DNA of 64,000 nucleotides, taken from assembly GCA_031002005.1 (NCBI GenBank), contig JARYHS010008074.1, forward strand, positions 271,065,930 to 271,129,929, in the 5' to 3' direction. This document shows, piece by piece, positions 55,401-64,000 of the stretch; positions within the stretch are counted from its first letter, which is position 1, and each line of letters starts with the position of its first letter. Below the pieces are notes generated by a model that was not told the DNA's origin, ran no database searches, and saw only the letters and a program-made list of their open reading frames with translations. Made by a program: the position numbers and the translations under genes. This DNA comes from Vandiemenella viatica. Taxonomy: Eukaryota; Arthropoda; Insecta; Orthoptera; Morabidae.

Positions 55401-56067
55401 ATAGTTCGGTCGCCACGTTCACACTCAACGTGCAACCAAATTGGAAAGTGGTCGCTTCCGTGTAGGTCGCGATCCACTTCCCAATGCACGGAGTCTGCAA
55501 CTGAAGGAGAGCAAAGAGAGAGATCAATGGCAGAGGACGAACCGGAAGCAGTAGTGAAGTGCGTCATCTGACCGGTATTTAGGATGCACAAATCCTCCTG
55601 CTCCAATAATCTACAAATCTCTCGGCCTCTGGGGCAATTGGTGTTCGAACCCCACAACGCATTGTGGGCGTTAAAGTCTCCCAATAGGAGAAAAGGCCGA
55701 GAGAGTTGCCGTGTGATGTCAGCCAGCTGACCGCAGTCAACTGGTGATCCTGGCGGTAGATATATGGAGCATACAGTCAGTTTCACCGGTCCATACAGTT
55801 TCACTGCTACTGCTTGTAAAGGAGAGGTGAGAGCTACAGGTTCGGAGTGGACAGTGTTCCGTACAAACACCGCCACTCCCCCCTTCGCTCGATCACCCTC
55901 GGTATCGTCCTTTCGGTAAAGATCAAAACCTCTTAGCACAGGTTGACGAGTGGTCTGAAGTGTGTCTCTTGGAGACAGAGACACAATGGATCAGACCGTG
56001 CTAAGAGTTGTAACTCCTCTTTGTGAGCCATAAAACCATTAATGTTCCATTGGAGTATGGGAGCCAT
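52440..56067 (-). pseudogene. I-type LINE ORF2: endonuclease, reverse transcriptase, RNase H
   Basis: Start ATG at 56067 (WNINGF, endonuclease start), an early stop at about 55940, then a long open frame to 54608 with AVFVRNTV, LLGDFNAHNALWGS, NCPRGREI and GSDHFPIWLHVE (endonuclease), PVPWWNDECRSAIQGRRR linker, and the RT N-terminus with APGPDLIQYQMLRHL. After a shift: KPGKDKLLPGSYRSIALTSC, FFDLEKAYDTTWRH (motif A), NGVPQGSVLS (motif B), and, shifted again, LYVDDFLIF (motif C, near 54080). RNase H: LVYTDGSKQANGVGCSVVF, TAECYALLNS, CDSLSCIQAI and GNEAADELPS. End: RIGHCPLTHSFLF with a Cys/His knuckle. Several frameshifts and stops. Confidence 0.88.
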
Positions 56068-56071
56068 CCTA
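56065..56071 (-). promoter_or_regulatory. ORF1 stop / ORF2 start junction TAG-G-ATG
   Basis: The ORF1 stop codon (56071-56069) is separated from the ORF2 start (56067-56065) by a single G. Some LINEs translate ORF2 by termination and reinitiation at overlapping or touching stop/start codons (SART1 UAAUG is the known case). Confidence 0.6.
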
Positions 56072-57270
56072 CCTGTTTAGCTTCACCCGCCCCGGATCGG
56101 GTGGGTCTTCGGTCAATATCTGCTGAGGAACGGGACCAGACACGTCCACCAGCATTTCACTTTCTTCTGGCTCCGAAGAGACAGACATCTCCGACTCAGA
56201 AGAAACGTCCAAACCCTCTTTGGATTTTTTCTTCCTCGCCCTCTTTCCCTTCTTATCCCCTCTACCAGGTGTATTGGGAGGGGATGAAGAGGGGGATCTC
56301 AAGAAATGAGTCGGGTCCGTCTGCCTGAACTTCGGGCCCCGGACCTTCTGATCGCCTCCATTAGAATTTGTAGCTGGTGGTGTTGCTACTACTTTCACTG
56401 CACGAGGTGGAATTGGAGGTGCAGTGGCTTTAACTGGTAATGCTGGTGGAACCTTCAGTACTGCTGCTGGTGTGGTCGAGGTCGCAGGCATGCTGCTACC
56501 GACGTCCGCGGCCCTAGATGTAGTGGCCTTGGCGGATTTTGCGCCGCATTTGCACTGACATGAGCACTTGGTGCTAGTGCTGATGTCTGCAACGGACGTC
56601 TGGATAGCAACACTTTGTTTCCTGACGGGAGCTGAAGCCATCTTTGCAAACTTGTTGCGAAAACGGGAGTGGATAGCATTTTCACTTTCTTCTTCGCTTC
56701 ACCATATGGTAATCGCTCTTTGGTCTTCAGCTCCTGTATCTTGCGCTCTTCAAGATACACTTGACACTCCCTACTCCAGGCAGGGTGCGACCCGGAGCAG
56801 TTGACACACACCTGTGGGAGCGTGCAACTAACCACCGGGCTCATGTGCACCCTTGCCGCATCTACCACAGGTGGGTTACCTTTACACGTACGCCGTCGTG
56901 ATGTCCGAACCGCTGACAGCGCATCGGGTCCGGAACATACGGACGGACGTTCAGGTTAATGTAACCTGCTTTGATGTTCTTTGGTAGAACTGGAGTGTCA
57001 AACGTCAGGACGAAGGTGGCAGTCTTTTCAATACTGCCATTAACCCCTTCGCGTTAATCTGACGTACCTCGACCACTTTCTGATCTTCCCACTCCTTAAC
57101 AAGCTCCTCGGTCCCTAATTCCATTATGTCACGGCAGGTGACTACGCCTTTAGAGCTATTCAGGGATTTGTGGAGTTCGCAGGTAACAGCGAACTCCCCG
57201 AGTTTCACACAGTTAAGGAGTTGGGTCGCTTGCCTACTGGTGCATGTTTCCAGCAGCAGCGTCCCGTTCC
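56069..57270 (-). pseudogene. I-type LINE ORF1 (Gag-like nucleic-acid-binding protein)
   Basis: Minus strand: NGTLLLETCTSRQATQLLNC, VKLGEFAVTCELHKSLNSSK with GVVTCRDIMELGTEELVKEW (Gag RRM-like region), then shifted LNVRPYVPDPMRCQRFGHHD and CVNCSGSHPAWSREC (CCHC knuckles), YLEERKIQELKTKERLPYGE with AKKKVKML, then a Ser/Pro/Lys-rich tail ending DPGRVKLNR and stop TAG at 56071-56069. ORF1 binds the LINE RNA. The tail is long and rich in Ser/Glu. At least two frameshifts. Confidence 0.85.
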
Positions 57271-57891
57271 TAAGCTTTTTTTACCGAGTTAAGGGTCCCT
57301 ACCAGACCCTGTAGTCCTTTATGAATAAAGAAAGGCGAAACTTTCTCAAATGACCCTTCCAATCTTTGCATTACGACAAAGGCGTTCGGAATCGAACATT
57401 CCTTTCCGTTGCTTTTTACTTCAGAACCGGGGGGGGGGGGGGGGGCTATCGACCCCTCACCCGCTTCTTAGAACTGGGTGTATTGGGATTAACCTGCGGC
57501 ACACCCGTACCGCAGGGTTTTTTGGTTTTTGTGGTAGACTTCGTTTTGGTCCCACGAATAAAACCAGTTTAAAAAGAAGCGCTAATACAACAGGGGTGCA
57601 CAGGTGCCCCTGAGGTTGCACGTTAGCGAGTGATCTGCCTCTCACCCATGCACCTCCTCGGCACGTGTCCGACCTTGAGGTTAAGGGGTTTTTTTATAGA
57701 GGTTTTTACCGTCCTCACGATATGGGCGATGAAGCCAAGATCCCAGTTTTCCTAGGCACACAACGTTCCACCGCCACGCCCTACGGTGGTCGTTGAAGCA
57801 TGGGAAACTTGCGGCGCTCACAAGTTTCCAGCTCGGGCACCGCGGGTTCGCCAAACCCGTACCTGGCACTTGCATACCAGGCCCCTGCGGG
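57271..57891 (-). other. 5' region of the I-type LINE
   Basis: GC-richer DNA upstream of ORF1, with a G15 run at 57429-57443 and CCCGCAGGGGCCTGG at the 5' end. It may include the ORF1 N-terminus in a frame with breaks (for example GPKRSLPQKPKNPAVRV near 57540). No ATG can be chosen with confidence. Confidence 0.5.
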
Positions 57892-57903
57892 GTACGTGCA
57901 AGA
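57892..57903 (+). repeat. target-site duplication of the I-type LINE, right copy
   Basis: GTACGTGCAAGA, identical to 52017-52028. Confidence 0.75.
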
Positions 57904-58626
57904 AAACACTGGTTTCATCTAACAGAAACTGCCAGTGTCCCATCAGCAAAATTACGCCGCACCTGGCGGAAATTGCATACATGGTTACGTTTACCTTGCA
58001 GCAAACTACTTGTAATTTTTCCCACTTGTATCTGATCATCGGAAGCGGCAGGCATTGCCTCGGATTGTCTACCGATCAATCATCACTAGTACCTGCCAAT
58101 TCTCGTTCAAATATCTGTCATAGAATAAATTCTATTACAGAAACCTTGCATTGCTCACATTACGTCACGTGGAGTTCGCAGATGTATTTCTGCTTGTAAC
58201 AGAATCACTAAGTATGTTGCAATAAACATCGAGAATAGCGACTTCAGTATTTTATATGACTATAGTATAAAACCCGTATGACTCTCCTATCCCATTGAAG
58301 TCACAATTTAGTTGTCAGATATAAAAGAAAAATAGCAGTGTGGCAGGGGAAGATATGCTTTGCAAGTCTTAGGAAACATGAAGAAACCATTTTAACCAAG
58401 TACAGACTATACACAATGGCCATCCAACCAAAACATTCTTTACAGTTCTTTGTCAGTAGTAACTATATTCTTTCTTTTCTTCTCTCAAACTCATTAAGAC
58501 AACCACAATAATCTATAGGAATAACTGAGTATTTAAATTTATTTCATGGAATCTAAAGTACCTAATTTGGTATTATAATGGCCCTCAGACCCAGACCTTT
58601 AATGAAATTGTATTTTAAGAATTATT
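57904..58626. other. intron 1: nothing recognised
   Basis: Flank of the LINE. Moderately GC-rich to about 58000, then AT-rich; no assigned feature. Confidence 0.45.
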
Positions 58627-59226
58627 TGTAGCAAATATGGTTTTGTATAATTTTCTTGAAATTAATTGTGTAAATGAACATTGTTTAATGGAAATAAATT
58701 TTGTAAATACTATTTAATATGTCCAAGAACAATACTATTCAAGAAACATTTGTTAAAAGTTTGTAATTCCAAGTATTAAGGTCAGCTATGATGTTTAGAT
58801 GACAATTTGTAACAGTTTGGACTGATTTATGTGGATAATTTTGTGTGTAAATATCTTTAAATTTTGTTCCTGTGCATTTCATAACGATTGTGAATGATTT
58901 TGTATTAATTTTGAATGTTTTTTATCTGATTTTTATCTGATTTAGCTATTGTTAGAGTTCGAGAAATATCTTCAAACGTCTTTGAAATGTTCTGGAATTT
59001 TCTGTAAAGCTTATATAAGTGATTGGCAGAGATCAGTTTTCAGTAGTAGTATTGAGTAGTCTTTATAAGTTAGTTGAGTTTTTGTGTTCAATAATATAAT
59101 CGCTGGAGCATTTGTTTACATTTGCACCTAGTATCTTTGCAGTTCAATGTCTTAAAAGAAAATAAACAAATTTGAATCTGAATCTTCTTGGACTAGTAAT
59201 TTCATTTTTAAAACAAGATACCTACA
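58627..59226 (+). repeat. possible solo LTR
   Basis: Starts TGTAG and ends CTACA. It has a TATA box CTTATATAAG (about 59010), a downstream CAGTTTTCAGTAG start-site-like segment, and AATAAA (59161) near the end. This order (TATA, start, poly-A signal) is that of an LTR. No target duplication matches (TTATT against AATAT), and no internal coding region is next to it, so the call is tentative. Confidence 0.35.
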
Positions 59227-62036
59227 AATATGAATATATATTATATATAATTCTAAGGAACTATTGCTGTTATACCACAGCCCTAACCATGTTTACCATT
59301 AATTTTGGAAGAAATAATATTGGTAAATTTTTGGACCAATAATTTATATAAGAAAAACCTGCATTCATCAGCACCTGGTGTGAGCTACCTTAAAATTTTG
59401 TAAGAAATTTTGCAAATTTTGCATAACAAAGTTCATTTACAGTATCACAGGCATAGGTGAACCACACGATACCACAGCCTTAGAGCCATTTACTCAACTA
59501 AGTCAAGCAATAAAGTAAACTAAACACTTAATTCAGATAGTAAATCACAGTTTTAAATAGTAAATTCACATTCTAAATTGATCTAAACAGCTGTAAAAGG
59601 ATACAACCTAATATCCATGTATGCAATGTTTGGTTACGATATAATTTCATTCAAATCAATATTTTTCTTCACTCTGTGAGTTCTTCATTATAATAAACAT
59701 TTAAAAAATAACAAGCATTGGAACAAGGAAACCATACTAAAGAGTTTAGAGGTTTTAAAAGCAAAAAAGCCGGTATAAAAAGCTTAAAATGTGAAGACAG
59801 TCACTTTAAAATTTCTGAAGGATATGGGAAGTCAGCTTATAATAAGAGACAAACTTAATTTTTCTTTCACAACATACTAAGATTTTAGAAGGCTTAGTAT
59901 AGCTTAAAGGTTATTTTTTTTAAAATTATATGGTAAAGCCAGATATGTGTAGATATGAAAATTAATTATTTCAAGTAATACATGTAAATTAAGGGGGAGA
60001 AAACATTTCTAGAATATATTATACTTTATTTGAAACAATGTATAGTCAGTCTTTTTGAGAAATATGCGGTATTGTGATTAGGATCAAACAAAAAAAGATT
60101 TTTTTAATCATGGCAGCAGCAGGAAGTAGCTGTTTCTTTAGAAATTAATTATAAATCAGAGAAAAGAGGTAGAGACTTTTAAAGAGAGCCATGGGTATTT
60201 CAGAATACGTAGAATCTTTTAAAATATGTTTTTAAGTAACCGCGAAGTTATTAGCGGGGTCGAAAGTACACTACTTCATCACAAATCATTTTTGCTAATA
60301 GAAGAATAAACAGGTCATGTTTGGCATCAAACGAAAGAGAATTTAATTAGAAGCTGAAAAAACGTTGTTTGAACCCTGTAGCTTTAAAATTGTAAAACTT
60401 ATGAATAAATTTTGGAATCACACAAAATGATTTTTTACGGCGAAAAGGTAATAGATACAGAAAATTTTATAAGGATCAAAAATTTTAAATACCTCGAGCT
60501 TTAGCTACTGGTAAACTTTCAAAAAGATAGGAGTAATGAGAGCTAAGATAGGAAGAACTACTTTTCATATTGGAAGATGATGACGCCATTTTCATGTCAG
60601 CTGAACTTTGATCACGCATTGATCTTTGGTGAAAATACTGGTTCTGTATCTACGGATAGCGAGTGCTTCCATCGCCTTTTGCCTGGTGACTGGGAGTGTT
60701 AACGTTGCAGGCCTGCATAGCAAGTTGAGCTTAAAGCAAGAAGTACGGTGTGAAGACACATGTGATGAGGCGGCCATATAAGATTTTTCGGTAGCATGGT
60801 GGAACTTTTGTAACTTCAGTGTGACTTTAAAAAAAAAAAAAAAAAAATATTACGTGGTTTTGTCTGGTCTGATCATGTTTAAAAACTTGCAATATAATAA
60901 CTTGATACAGAATTCCGATAGCCATCAAACTGTTTGTAATGTTACTGAATTTTTCAATAATATAGTGAACTTTGAATTTGAAGTAATAACAGTGACTTTC
61001 ATTGTGATGTGAACCTTACCTTTCCTAACTTTGGGTTTAATCAAGATAGGTGGCGGCTGCAAGAAATTTAATGCAATTGATAATCCAGTGGCTTATATGT
61101 AACACGGTTGGAGCTAAGGTGATACACTATTATAACAACCCCGGTAGCAGTATCAATTTTATGATTCATTTTTTAATAATAATAAAATGTTTAAATTTTC
61201 AGAAGCAGTGGAGAATTTTAAATCCAATTGAGTTAGAAATTTATAAAATAATTGGAAGAGCACAGTATTTTAAACTATTTATAGCAAAAAAACTTGGTGT
61301 ATTTTGTACTTCTTCCTTTAATTATGGTCTACTAGAACCACACGACAATTCCAATTCCTCTCCTGCTGTTTTATTTATTTATTTTCCTCTCCACTACGCC
61401 ATGATTTTTGCAGTGTCTCTTCTTTTTCTCTTTAGACCACTTTGCACCCCTTTTATGCCTAAGCATCTTACCATATTTAGAATCTGATATCAAAAAGTTT
61501 TTTTCCTTTTTGTTTAGACAATTTGAAAATAGTTTAATTGTCCAAATTATAAAATTAATTCAAAACTATTGCCTCAAAAGTTTAAAAAAACCTGCTTATT
61601 TTCATATGTGGAACTGTTGCCATGAAATGGTCCTGGATCATGTTATTCAGAATACTTATAAAATTACAAAAGAAAAAACTCCTAACACACCTTACCTGGA
61701 CAGCATCCACTGCAAAATTCAAAGAATCTTTTCATTGTATTTTCAACACCATATAAGTGCCACATTTCCAACACCTGGTATAGATAATCAAATTAACATG
61801 CAAGTATAAGAGTTACTGTTGCTGAGTTTTAATGGCCTGTATACAGCCCAAACTTGGAACTAGGCAGTGTGTGTGTGTTTACACAGTGAAAGATCAACAA
61901 ATATCCCATAAAACAAAATAAATGGAAGAATGTTAAAACCCTGTTCATGCATATTATAAGTATCTCTGAATGAAGTACTCTGATAGTACAGCTTCTAATG
62001 GTTTAAAGATATGACTAATAAATTTCAATCACTCAC
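59227..62036. other. intron 1, 5' part: no feature recognised
   Basis: AT-rich. An A20 run at 60828-60847. A 145-codon open frame at 61050-61487 and one at 61408-61809 have no recognisable motif and are probably chance in AT-rich DNA. Confidence 0.45.
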
Positions 62037-62185
62037 TGAATTCTTTATCAAAACGAGTTATCCTTGCACGGGCAGATCTGCGTACTGGTTCTGCAGCCTT
62101 CCTTCTGGAGCCTCGTCGCCCACGCTCCCGTACTCCAGATTCTTCACTATCTCCCTCGTCATCTTCTTCTTCCTCTTCCTCAGAG
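62037..62185 (-). CDS. RSF1-like chromatin protein, internal exon 1 of those in window
   Basis: Exon of the host gene. The acceptor is a pyrimidine-rich tract ending TTAG before 62185, and the donor is a consensus GTGAGT starting at 62036. It opens with a Ser/Glu/Asp run (SSEEEEEEDDEGDSEESG) and then turns strongly basic (RERGRRGSRRK, then RRSARARITRFDKEF). Mixed acidic/basic blocks like this fit a nuclear, DNA- or histone-binding protein. The exon starts with one base of a split codon and ends with one base (A), which the next exon completes to Ile. RSF1 identity is inferred from the joined exons, not from this exon alone. Other acidic chromatin proteins are possible. Confidence 0.72.
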
Positions 62186-62669
62186 CTAACAAACAGAAAG
62201 ATATCACTATGTCTCAAAATGATAAAAAGAGTGAAACAGAAGTATTAAACATTTTTGAAATAAATTGAATGGAAAAACATACTTTGTTTCTCTTAAATTA
62301 GCAGTAACAGCTGTATAAACAGAGGATGAAAAACAAAGAATTAGACATTTGTAACCATCAAATTTTTAGAATTAAATTCTTCGCTGATGAAAGTATACTA
62401 GTACATTCACATTATGAGATTCTAAGAGCAATTTTTATACTTATTAACATCTCTTATCTTTTACTGTTGTCTGAGGTAAGGGATTTGTTTTCCAATAAAT
62501 CTACATAAAAAAAGGTATCCAAGGCAACTTTTTCTGTTTCAAAGCATCAAAAATGATTTTTAAACTTTAGACACATATAAACAGTTTAGGAACAATTGTA
62601 CCTATCTTCAAAAAAGAAAATAGAATAGTTTAACAGCTACAGAGCAATCACACTAATATGCCACTGTGC
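62186..62669. other. upstream intron: nothing recognised
   Basis: AT-rich intron 5' of the first exon in the window; no assigned feature up to the LINE. Confidence 0.45.
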
Positions 62670-64000
62670 CAAGTGTACGAGTCTTCTTCTTCTCGTGTCG
62701 ATGACAGCATCAAATATGTGGTAGCTTTTCTGCCAATGCGATGGCTTTTTCAGTAGCTGATTGGAGGTCAAATTGAGATACATTTATTCCAATTTGAGAC
62801 AAGACAGCAAATGTACCATGGTTTCTCGCTCCCAGCATAAATATGTGGTAGCTGGCTGTTATCCCAGGTATCCCCAAGTGGCAAGTGTATCATTGCAGCG
62901 GCCAACTCCAACTCGAAGCCTGTTTAGCGACTTCCATATGGGCCATGGTTGTTCAGACCCAGGTGGTAGACCCTCTTTTGGCTTGATCAACTCCAACACT
63001 TGTTGTAATCTCTTCTCCCAAGCCAGTATTCTTTCATTGCTTGGAGCTCCAGTTGGTGGCTTTGAAGTTCACATGAATCTTGAACGGAACTGGTGTATAC
63101 ACATGTAGGGGGTGTTGGACGTCTTCAATCACTTTAAGCTTTGCCACGCTGATGGCAACTTCTCAGCGTATATCTCCAGGGGCGATGCCAGCTAGTATCC
63201 CCACTTTGCTCAATCTGTGATGAGCCCGCATGTTCTGTGGAGCGCAACGTCTACTGTCTTACCACGGCTGGATTTTTGCCACACAGGACATGCATACTCT
63301 GCTGTGGAGTAGCATAATGTTAAAGCAGAAGTGCGGATGATCCTTGGGTTAGCTTCCCCGCTAGATCCTGTCAACTTGCTTGAGATGTTGTTGCATGCTA
63401 ACAGTTTCATCTTGACATTGCGACAGTGGCTTTTAGAAGTGAGACCTCTATCAAGAGTTATGCCCAGGTATTTTGGATTTTCACTGTGCAACAGAGTTGA
63501 TCGTTTCCAGGTCACATTCAGCTTTCACTTAGCGCATTTATTGCGCAAGTGAAATGTACAGACTTCGTTGTATTTTTTCATTTTTTTTTTTTTTTATTTG
63601 GCTTGAGGTCATTCTGCTTGTAGTAGGTTTCAAGGGATTCAACTGTTGTAAGTCTACCCTCAATGGCATCAAAAGTCACATGTTGAGCAGCTAGGGCAAG
63701 ATCATCAGCGTAGATAAAGGTCATACAATGGTTGTCCAGGGATTGATCATTGGTGTAAATGTTAAATAAAGCTGGAGCAAGAACACTTCCTTGAGGTAGT
63801 CCATTTTTTGGTTTGCGTGGATGGCTTTTTGAATTCTGAAAGCTGACATAGAATTGCCTATTGCTGAGAAGTTCGTAGACTATTTTTGTGAAACCGAAAT
63901 CCCGGGTCCTGTTGTAAACTTTAGGAAGGAGTTTTTTTTATGCTGATCATATCATAGGCTGCTGTCAGGTCAACGAAGACTAAACCCCTTTCGAAGCCAT
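62670..64000 (-). pseudogene. Jockey-type LINE, RT and C-terminal domain, runs off the window
   Basis: Minus strand from the edge: LVFVDLTAAYDMI (RT motif A, about 63950-63990), NGLPQGSVLAPALFNIYTND (motif B, about 63745-63805), FIYADDLALAAQ (motif C, about 63680-63717), PKYLGITLDRGLTSKSHC (63420-63470), LTLCYSTAEYACPVWQKS, LHRTCGLITD, LAGIAPGDIR and HPLHVYTPVPFKIHVN (63080s), then a C-terminal GVGRCNDTLATWGYL. No RNase H. The T8 run at about 63931-63938 breaks the frame. The 3' end is near 62670. The 5' part is outside the window. Confidence 0.82.

Larger units (their letters stand above)
52029..57891 (-). mobile_element. near full-length I-clade LINE (ORF1 Gag, ORF2 EN-RT-RNase H)
   Basis: 5,863 bp between 12-bp target duplications. 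On the minus strand: 5' untranslated part (57891 to about 57280), ORF1 with zinc knuckles, ORF2 with an APE-type endonuclease, RT and RNase H, then a structured 3' region with a row of hairpins and a terminal hairpin. RNase H after RT and Gag with CCHC knuckles fit the I group. Several frameshifts, but gene order and both ends are intact, so the insertion is relatively young compared with other LINE pieces here. Confidence 0.88.

Noticed and set aside
61050..61809. Two overlapping plus-strand open frames of 145 and 133 codons
   Set aside because: AT-rich, hydrophobic/Lys-rich, no motif, no splice or promoter support, inside the host intron on the opposite strand.

Overview
The window is nuclear DNA of an arthropod, most likely a polyneopteran insect (stick insect, orthopteran or cockroach group). 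The evidence is low GC content, very large introns, tRNA-derived SINEs of a type I associate with orthopteroid insects, and a mix of Penelope-like (PLE), I-, R1-, Jockey- and RTE-type retroelements with Tc1, mariner, piggyBac and PIF/Harbinger DNA transposons. There is no bacterial gene, operon or CRISPR array.

One host gene is visible, on the minus strand. Six exons (62185-62037, 39873-39768, 17468-17357, 14706-14605, 12953-12821, 4649-3007) join with matching splice phases at all five junctions. They encode about 750 residues of an acidic/basic, low-complexity nuclear protein. The best guess is the C-terminal half of an ISWI-partner remodelling factor (RSF1-like). The upstream DDT/PHD part would lie beyond 64000. 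The last exon has a Gln-rich tract with a one-base frame break at 3870-3872.

Almost everything else is intronic mobile DNA. Intron 5 (4650-12820): a palindromic Tc1 element and several PLE pieces. Introns 3 and 4: a 1.16-kb TIR element and an old dispersed repeat. Intron 2 (17469-39767): a SINE; a ~188-bp tandem array; a PLE split at TTAA by a 2.1-kb piggyBac relic that itself carries a SINE and a MITE; an RTE fragment with a 204-bp-arm foldback; a mariner relic; a second SINE family; and a large PLE split at TTA by a 2.1-kb Harbinger element carrying a MITE. Intron 1 (39874-62036): a 4-kb TIR transposon with a multi-exon coding region of an unplaced 'DGGPDEN' type, a decayed R1-like LINE, a 353-bp near-perfect PLE palindrome, and an almost complete 5.86-kb I-type LINE with a 12-bp target duplication. 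A Jockey-type LINE runs off the right edge.

The most interesting signals are RNA structures inside these elements. (1) PLE termini carry hammerhead ribozymes. Four have an intact core. Another set changes core positions 3 and 8 together from C-G to A-U and keeps stem I paired through three different compensated sequences. (2) The 3' region of the I-type LINE holds a row of hairpins with different, internally paired stems around a near-constant loop. (3) The same LINE and two SINEs end in a related hairpin with a conserved loop, which suggests the LINE machinery moves the SINEs. (4) ORF1 and ORF2 of that LINE meet as stop, one base, start, which suggests coupled reinitiation.
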